Origin: Granulicella mallensis MP5ACTX8
GTDB lineage: Bacteria; Acidobacteriota; Terriglobia; Terriglobales; Acidobacteriaceae
Length of the DNA stretch: 64,000 nucleotides
Reading direction: 5' to 3'
NCBI RefSeq assembly: GCF_000178955.2
Contig: NC_016631.1
Location: 6,173,578 to 6,237,577, forward strand
In this document: piece after piece, positions 59,933 through 64,000 of the stretch
Layout of the letters: each line of letters begins with the position of its first letter
How positions within the stretch are numbered: position 1 is the first letter of the stretch
Notes under the pieces: generated by a model
Databases searched by the model: none
What the model was told of the DNA's origin: nothing
Seen by the model: the letters and a program-made list of their open reading frames with translations, nothing else
Position numbers and translations under genes: made by a program

Positions 59933-60194
59933 CCCCCGCAGAATCGTCATCCTGAGCATAGCGTCCCAGCTTTTGGGGACGCGGAGTCGAAGGACACCGA
60001 GAGTTGCAAACCTGCCCATACCCCTTTGCCTCTTTTCTACCTCAAGCGCTCGAGCCTGGACGTTCATGCTGGAAAAGGTACTAACAGTAAGGGCGAGATC
60101 AAGTCCTTCGGGGTCCTTCGGCCCTGAGCGTAGCCGAACGGGCGCCCCTCGCAAAAGCGCGAGGCGCTCCGCTCAGGATGACGTTTCTGGGGGG
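59933..60194. repeat. Foldback element B, inverted relative to element A
   Basis: Its right arm (about 60147-60192) is the reverse complement of the left arm of element A with 45 of 46 positions equal. Its left arm (from AGAATCGTCATCCTGAGCAT) likewise matches the reverse complement of element A's right arm. The centre differs from that of A. Confidence 0.85.
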
Positions 60195-60305
60195 ATATGT
60201 GATTCGTTGTTCGATTCCTCAGACACTAGCTACTCTTCAGGCCTAAAGCCCAGAATCCTGTGGCCATCCTTAAATTTCACTCATGAAAATGTAATTTCAA
60301 AAAAG

Positions 60306-60334
60306 ATGCCGCTTTCCACGAAGGAAAGCGGCAT
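60306..60334 (-). terminator. Terminator of the cytochrome c gene
   Basis: Perfect 12-bp stem ATGCCGCTTTCC (60306-60317) with 60323-60334, loop ACGAA. On the minus strand CTTTTTTGAAATT follows. It lies 36 bp beyond the cytochrome stop. Confidence 0.9.
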
Positions 60335-60370
60335 ACCCTGGCTGGGATAAATCGATAAAAGTCTCGGTGC

Positions 60371-60691
60371 CTATGGATTGAAGAAGCGCATCAGCGCCTG
60401 TTCGTCTTCCTTGCTCAGGTTGGCCCGTACGCGCATGTGTTTCACTACCGTTCCGGAGATGCTCGGGGAGAAGCTCTGCGGCGCATTGTGGCAGCGTTCG
60501 CAGTTCTCGTCGAAGACCTGTTGGCCGTCGCGTGGCTGCGTTGTGTGTACGGCCTTGGCCTTTGCAGGCTTCTGGGCCGCCGGGGGAGGGGTGTCGGCAG
60601 TCTGGGAAGACATGGGTACCGCAGCCAGCAGTAAAAGGCTAAGTGAGATTGCTGAGAGAGTCCTCACTGTTTTTCTCAATAAGTTCGTCAT
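60371..60691 (-). CDS. Small monohaem c-type cytochrome
   Basis: A 106-aa exported protein with a signal peptide (about 1-30, cleavage near SSQT), a Pro/Ala/Lys-rich linker (about 33-53) and a short cytochrome c domain with the haem-binding motif CERCH and a likely axial Met in KHMRVRANLS. Its ATG shares a base with the stop of the upstream beta-barrel gene (TAATG), so translation is coupled. Electron-carrier role is expected; the partner is unknown, and periplasmic contact with the beta-barrel protein is inferred. Confidence 0.85.
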   Translation of the reverse strand: MTNLLRKTVRTLSAISLSLLLLAAVPMSSQTADTPPPAAQKPAKAKAVHTTQPRDGQQVFDENCERCHNAPQSFSPSISGTVVKHMRVRANLSKEDEQALMRFFNP

Positions 60692-61755
60692 TATTTTTTT
60701 CCTTTCCAGGTGGGAAAGAGGAAGCGATAGATGAGGGCCGTCTCCCAGATGTTGACATTGCCGCCCGAGGATGCGGAAGAGAACTGTCGCGCGTAGCTGG
60801 TATTGATGCGCACCTCATGCGGCAGGTGGTAGTCCAGGCCGAAGTCCACCCGTTGCGTGTTCTGGGCGGGCAGCTCGTCGTTGGCGTCCGGGCTGTTGCG
60901 GAACGTCTGCTGCAGGCGGAAGATCGGTTCCATTCTGCCGACGAAGCTGTTCGCTCCGTGGAACTGCGAGAGGCGGTAGTCGGTCTCGACCCAATAGCCC
61001 TGGGCGTGCGGGCCATGCGCATACTCGGAGCGGACCTTCAGCGGAATCCTGGCGGGCTCCCACCAGACATGGGTTCCGATGGCATTCATCTTGTCGGTCT
61101 CGAGCAGGCGGCCGTAGGAGGTTCCAACCTCAAGCCGCTGTTTCGGCAGGTAAACACTCACCCGTCCGCCCACATCGCGGGACGAGTTGATCTGGAAGTC
61201 CGTGCTGCCGGCCGAGATGTACGCCGTATAGCTGATCGAGTAGTTCTCGTTCGAGACGATGTTGCCGCGGATCTGGCCGCCGGTACCTGTGCCGGTGCCC
61301 GGGTTGCCGATGCCGTAGATCAAGGGGGCATCTTGCAGGGCGCTGATCCAGATGGGGGTAAGCCGCTCGTTGTACGTGCCGAAGGGAATAATGGAGTAGC
61401 CGCCAACCAGGGTCACGTGCGAGTTCAGAAAATAATTCGCCTGCGCGTAGGCCACATTGATGTGGAATCTCCCGTCGTATCCCGCGCCCTGCTGGGGCTC
61501 AACGGTTCCCTCGATGGAAGCGCGCGATTCGAACAGCAGGTGCTGGCCAACCGGAGCCACCAGTACCGGAGTGATGACGGGGAAATAACTCGTGTTTCCG
61601 CCTGTCGTGTTGGTTAGAAAGCCGGCTGCGCCGGAGATCAAAGGAACATCCTGGGCGGTCAGGGCCGGTGCGAGGCAGAGCGCGCCCAGCGAAAGCAGCG
61701 TGATGGCAATGCTTCGCGAGAGTCTGCAATGTTTGAGGTGCGTTCGGTAGCTCAT
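60691..61755 (-). CDS. Outer-membrane beta-barrel protein
   Basis: A 354-aa exported protein. The signal peptide (about 10-34, cleavage near LTAQ) is followed by a body of alternating polar/hydrophobic strands with aromatic girdle residues (YGRLLETDKMNAIGTHVWWE, GYWVETDYRLSQFHG). Near the end YRFLF precedes a short basic tail (PTWKGKK), so the usual C-terminal aromatic residue is displaced. About 14-16 strands can be guessed. I do not recognise a closer family. The next gene encodes a cytochrome c with an overlapping start, suggesting a joint function. Confidence 0.72.
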   Translation of the reverse strand: MSYRTHLKHCRLSRSIAITLLSLGALCLAPALTAQDVPLISGAAGFLTNTTGGNTSYFPVITPVLVAPVGQHLLFESRASIEGTVEPQQGAGYDGRFHINVAYAQANYFLNSHVTLVGGYSIIPFGTYNERLTPIWISALQDAPLIYGIGNPGTGTGTGGQIRGNIVSNENYSISYTAYISAGSTDFQINSSRDVGGRVSVYLPKQRLEVGTSYGRLLETDKMNAIGTHVWWEPARIPLKVRSEYAHGPHAQGYWVETDYRLSQFHGANSFVGRMEPIFRLQQTFRNSPDANDELPAQNTQRVDFGLDYHLPHEVRINTSYARQFSSASSGGNVNIWETALIYRFLFPTWKGKK

Positions 61756-61842
61756 CGTGATTTCAAGCTACAGAATCGGCCAGTATCAGTGTGTCCGGGA
61801 AATGTCTGAAGGGTGTCATCGGTTTGTCACCGATGTTTTGCC

Positions 61843-62439
61843 CTATCGCACGGCCGACATGGCCGCGCGGAACAACTGCTCAAAGTCGCCTGCAACGGCT
61901 GCATCTTTCGCTGCCGTCTCCACGGCCTTTTGCGCAACGGGCCGCGCATAGCCGAGGTTGACCAGCGCGCTCAGTACGTCGTCGGCAACCGTGCCCAGGG
62001 AGAACCTCGCGCCGGTCTCGGGCGTAGAGCCGACCATGTCGTCGAGCTTGTCCTTCAGCTCCAGCACCACGCGTTCGGCGGTCTTCTTGCCGATGCCGGG
62101 GATCTTCGTCAGCGTAGCGTGATCGCCCGCGCGAATCGCGCCGACCAGCCGCTCGGCGCTGATGCCGCTCAGTACAGTTATCGCTAACTTAGGCCCAATT
62201 CCGGAGATCGTCAGCAGCTTCTCGAAGAGCCGTTTCTCGGTCAGCTCCGCGAATCCGAAGAGCGCCAGCGCATCTTCGCGAACATGCGTGTGAACATGCA
62301 GCTTCGCCTCCGCGCCCTCCGCACCAAGCTCGGTGAAGGTGGTGATGGAGATAGCGAGCTCGTAGCCCACGCCGTTGCAGTCGACGATAACGGCGTTAGA
62401 GGCTTTGCTGAGAATACGTCCGCGTAGATAGGCGATCAC
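61843..62439 (-). CDS. ruvA: Holliday junction branch-migration protein RuvA
   Basis: A 198-aa protein that binds four-way junctions and loads RuvB. The N-terminal OB domain (MIAYLRGRILSKASNAVIVD) is followed by the helix-hairpin-helix domain (LLTISGIGPKLAITVLSGIS and LTKIPGIGKKTAERVVLELK) and the flexible link to the small C-terminal domain III (DDVLSALVNLGYARPVAQKA). ruvB and ruvC are not in the window. It follows yidD on the same strand with ~50 bp between. Confidence 0.96.
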   Translation of the reverse strand: MIAYLRGRILSKASNAVIVDCNGVGYELAISITTFTELGAEGAEAKLHVHTHVREDALALFGFAELTEKRLFEKLLTISGIGPKLAITVLSGISAERLVGAIRAGDHATLTKIPGIGKKTAERVVLELKDKLDDMVGSTPETGARFSLGTVADDVLSALVNLGYARPVAQKAVETAAKDAAVAGDFEQLFRAAMSAVR

Positions 62440-62492
62440 AGGGCGATTCTACTAAGAACAGGAAACAGGAAGGAGGAAACAGGCAACAACGC

Positions 62493-62744
62493 CTATGGCA
62501 CGGGATCCAATCCGCCTTTGCTGAAGGGATGGCAGCGTGCGAGCCGGCGCAGGGCCAGCCAGCCTCCGCGCAGCCAGCCGTGGCGCACCACGGCAACGTA
62601 GGCGTACTCGCTGCAGGTCGGCAGATACTTGCATTGGCCCACACTGAAGGTGTGCAGCATCGGAGAGAGGATGCGCTTGTAGAACGCCAGCAGCACCGCG
62701 GCGATACGCTCGCGGCTGGAAGGCCGCCCGGCTCCGGCGCTCAC
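62493..62744 (-). CDS. yidD: Membrane protein insertion efficiency factor YidD
   Basis: An 83-aa membrane-associated protein that assists YidC. Family motifs [33 protein letters not shown] and [17 protein letters not shown] are present with the conserved Cys residues. It starts with GTG overlapping the rnpA stop (GTGA), so translation is coupled. The usual neighbour yidC is 17 kb away. Confidence 0.95.
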   Translation of the reverse strand: MSAGAGRPSSRERIAAVLLAFYKRILSPMLHTFSVGQCKYLPTCSEYAYVAVVRHGWLRGGWLALRRLARCHPFSKGGLDPVP

Positions 62745-63142
62745 TGCGGCTTTGCCTCGTTGGTCTTCTTTGCGGAGGCCCGTTCGGCAGCAGCCTGCAC
62801 TGAGCGAAAGATCACCGAGACCTCGCGTTCGAGAACCGCGAAGTCCGCATCGATGACGCTGCGCTTCGGATGCAGGATGACATCGACCGGTGCGGTCAGC
62901 AACGGCAGCGCATGGCGCACGGCCTCGCGCAGGCGCCGCTTGATGCGGTTACGGTCGACGGCTTTGCCGAGCGCCTTCGGCACGGTGAGGCCGATGCGAG
63001 GGCCAGGGGTGTCGCTGCGCCGCTCGGCAGGCCTGGGCGCGTGGAAGTAAGCGATCTGCTTCCCGAACTGCTTGCGCGCGGCCTTGTAGACGATCTGGTA
63101 GTCGGCGTGTTTGCGCAGGCGGTGGGGAAAGGGAGTGGGCAT
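62741..63142 (-). CDS. rnpA: Ribonuclease P protein component
   Basis: Basic 133-aa subunit of RNase P, which matures tRNA 5' ends. The ATG at 63142 gives [20 protein letters not shown]; the RNR signature region is [20 protein letters not shown]. The longer frame to 63262 is translated repeat DNA. It is the second gene of rpmH-rnpA-yidD, with a palindromic repeat half-copy in the rpmH-rnpA gap. Confidence 0.95.
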   Translation of the reverse strand: MPTPFPHRLRKHADYQIVYKAARKQFGKQIAYFHAPRPAERRSDTPGPRIGLTVPKALGKAVDRNRIKRRLREAVRHALPLLTAPVDVILHPKRSVIDADFAVLEREVSVIFRSVQAAAERASAKKTNEAKPQ

Positions 63143-63170
63143 GGCAAAGCTCGTGCCGGCGCGGGCGGGA

Positions 63171-63222
63171 AGCAGGTTCCTCACTGCGCTCGGAATGACA
63201 ACCAGAAAAGCAAAGGCAAAAG
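63171..63222. repeat. Half-copy of the GGAATGACAAC repeat between rpmH and rnpA
   Basis: AGCAGGTTCCTCACTGCGCT followed by CGGAATGACAACCAGAAAAG and an A-rich tail; very close to 19184-19241. It separates rpmH and rnpA, which are usually closer together. Confidence 0.75.
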
Positions 63223-63321
63223 CCAAGAGGCTATCGCAAGAGACTCTTGTCCAAACGCACAAAGGCGCTCAGGGAGTACTCCCATGAGCGCGCGAATGTG
63301 CAACGTGGGGTAAAAGAAAGA

Positions 63322-63477
63322 CTAGTCGCGGAAGCCGGCCGAGACCGCGATCTTGTGACGGCCCTTGGCGCGGCGGCGGTTCAGAACGGCCTGTCCAGCC
63401 TTGGTGGCCATGCGGACGAGAAAGCCGTGAACCTTGGAGCGGCGGCGGCGGTTGGGTTGAAAGGTGCGCTTGGGCAT
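63322..63477 (-). CDS. rpmH: 50S ribosomal protein L34
   Basis: A 51-aa basic protein: [20 protein letters not shown] at the N-terminus, then [20 protein letters not shown], ending IAVSAGFRD. The sequence matches bacterial L34, slightly longer than the usual 44-46 aa at the C-terminus. It is the first gene of rpmH-rnpA-yidD. A hairpin (GCGCTCA/TGAGCGC near 63269-63296) follows its stop. Confidence 0.95.
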   Translation of the reverse strand: MPKRTFQPNRRRRSKVHGFLVRMATKAGQAVLNRRRAKGRHKIAVSAGFRD

Positions 63478-64000
63478 CGTCGTTATCCTATTCTGTGACC
63501 TATCGAGAGGTCTGCGAATCTTGATGAATGTCTGCTGCGTGAGGCTGCGCTTGTTTGTTCATTGCGCGAGCCTGCGTGCTTGATAAAGCCACGTGCGGCA
63601 GCAAGTTCTGAGTATACCGGAGCTGAGGAAAACAGGCAACGAAATTCGTGGCGGATTCTCTGCAGACGACGAAAAAGATCCTTCAAGGATGAACCGCAAG
63701 GAGTCCTGCCGGGTGAGAGCGTCGATTCTTCACAAGGTTTGGTGCAACTCAACTTATCTTGCAAAAATTGCATCTCATCTCCTGTCAGCAGTGCCATGTT
63801 CGCGTGCTACTATCAACTCCGTTCCGTGATTACCCGAAGGGTGTCACGGTAAGTTTTACCGGGCTAAATCTTCTGTTTCACTCCTTCGCCGCTTGTGGCG
63901 GCGAAGTCTTCAAAGCAATCATAGGACGCCCCCTCTTCCACAGCTTTCGACTGCGGAGGCGCACGATTCTTTTTTGCTTTTTGCAGTTCTGCAGCACTTT
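63478..64000. other. Region upstream of rpmH, probably towards dnaA/oriC
   Basis: This 523-bp stretch to the right edge has no convincing gene. In many bacteria dnaA and oriC lie upstream of rpmH, so the sequence may run towards them. I see only weak DnaA-box-like 9-mers (for example TCTTCCACA near 63936), no cluster, plus a short CTTCGCCGC/GCGGCGAAG hairpin near 63884-63907. The origin itself is not supported by this sequence. Confidence 0.45.

Larger units (their letters stand above)
59722..60370. other. Gene-free gap with foldback element B and a terminator
   Basis: This 649-bp gap contains the hydrolase leader, element B (59933-60194) and the terminator of the cytochrome gene (60306-60334). 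Short frames are repeat-derived. I see no RNA gene. Confidence 0.6.

Noticed and set aside
63143..63262. Longer N-terminus for the RNase P protein
   Set aside because: The added 40 residues are translated from the dispersed GGAATGACAAC repeat.
63483..63797. A 104-aa minus-strand frame upstream of rpmH
   Set aside because: No ribosome-binding site, composition unlike neighbouring genes, and it occupies the expected rpmH promoter region.
63700..64000. oriC with DnaA boxes upstream of rpmH
   Set aside because: Only isolated 7-8 of 9 matches to the DnaA box were found and no AT-rich unwinding region is evident; the origin may lie beyond the window.

Overview
The window looks like a chromosomal, origin-proximal segment of an acidobacterium, most likely Acidobacteriaceae (Terriglobus/Granulicella/Edaphobacter type). 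This is inferred from three very large Oar-like TonB-dependent receptors with an N-terminal carboxypeptidase-regulatory domain, a DUF2339 protein, moderately high GC and a dense set of palindromic intergenic repeats. Origin proximity follows from rsmG-parA-parB with four perfect parS sites and from rpmH-rnpA-yidD at the right edge. I recognise no tRNA, rRNA, CRISPR array, prophage or insertion-sequence transposase.

Layout. 0-9 kb: housekeeping genes: a Gfo/Idh/MocA oxidoreductase, an outer-membrane lipoprotein, mltG, an alginate-lyase-like protein, ruvX, greA, a CDP-alcohol phosphatidyltransferase, a CHAD protein, nadD and rsfS. 9-17.5 kb: two TonB receptors on the minus strand bracket rlmH, which in most bacteria follows rsfS directly. 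17.8-28.2 kb: cupin, ICMT-like membrane enzyme, HU, DUF2461, an M28 peptidase, two unknown genes, and a coupled DUF2339/M48 pair. 28.5-41.5 kb: a cell-surface polysaccharide region with an SGNH-like lipoprotein, three glycosyltransferase genes (one with two fused GT2 domains), a Wzx-type flippase, a Wzz-type chain-length protein, a ligase/polymerase-like membrane protein, a secreted beta-helix protein and a GT-C-like membrane protein. 41.5-46.2 kb: mnmE divergent from yidC, then jag. 46.3-54.5 kb: an MDR oxidoreductase, a Phd/VapC toxin-antitoxin pair, thrS with an SRPBCC gene, and the third TonB receptor. 55-64 kb: parB, parA, parS, rsmG, a gamma-glutamyl hydrolase, a cytochrome c/beta-barrel pair, ruvA, yidD, rnpA and rpmH.

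The most unusual content is repeat-derived. Five in-frame 21-bp repeats add a heptapeptide array to the G domain of MnmE. A 195-bp foldback has two perfect 60-bp arms at 24.1 kb. A nested inverted-repeat element with perfect 43-bp arms lies between the two pairs of parS sites. Two related foldback elements in opposite orientation flank the gamma-glutamyl hydrolase gene. The first two TonB receptor genes also share a sigma-54-like -24/-12 promoter, and RsfS carries a histone-H1-like Lys/Ala/Pro tail. Functional statements rest on motif reading only; no database search was run.
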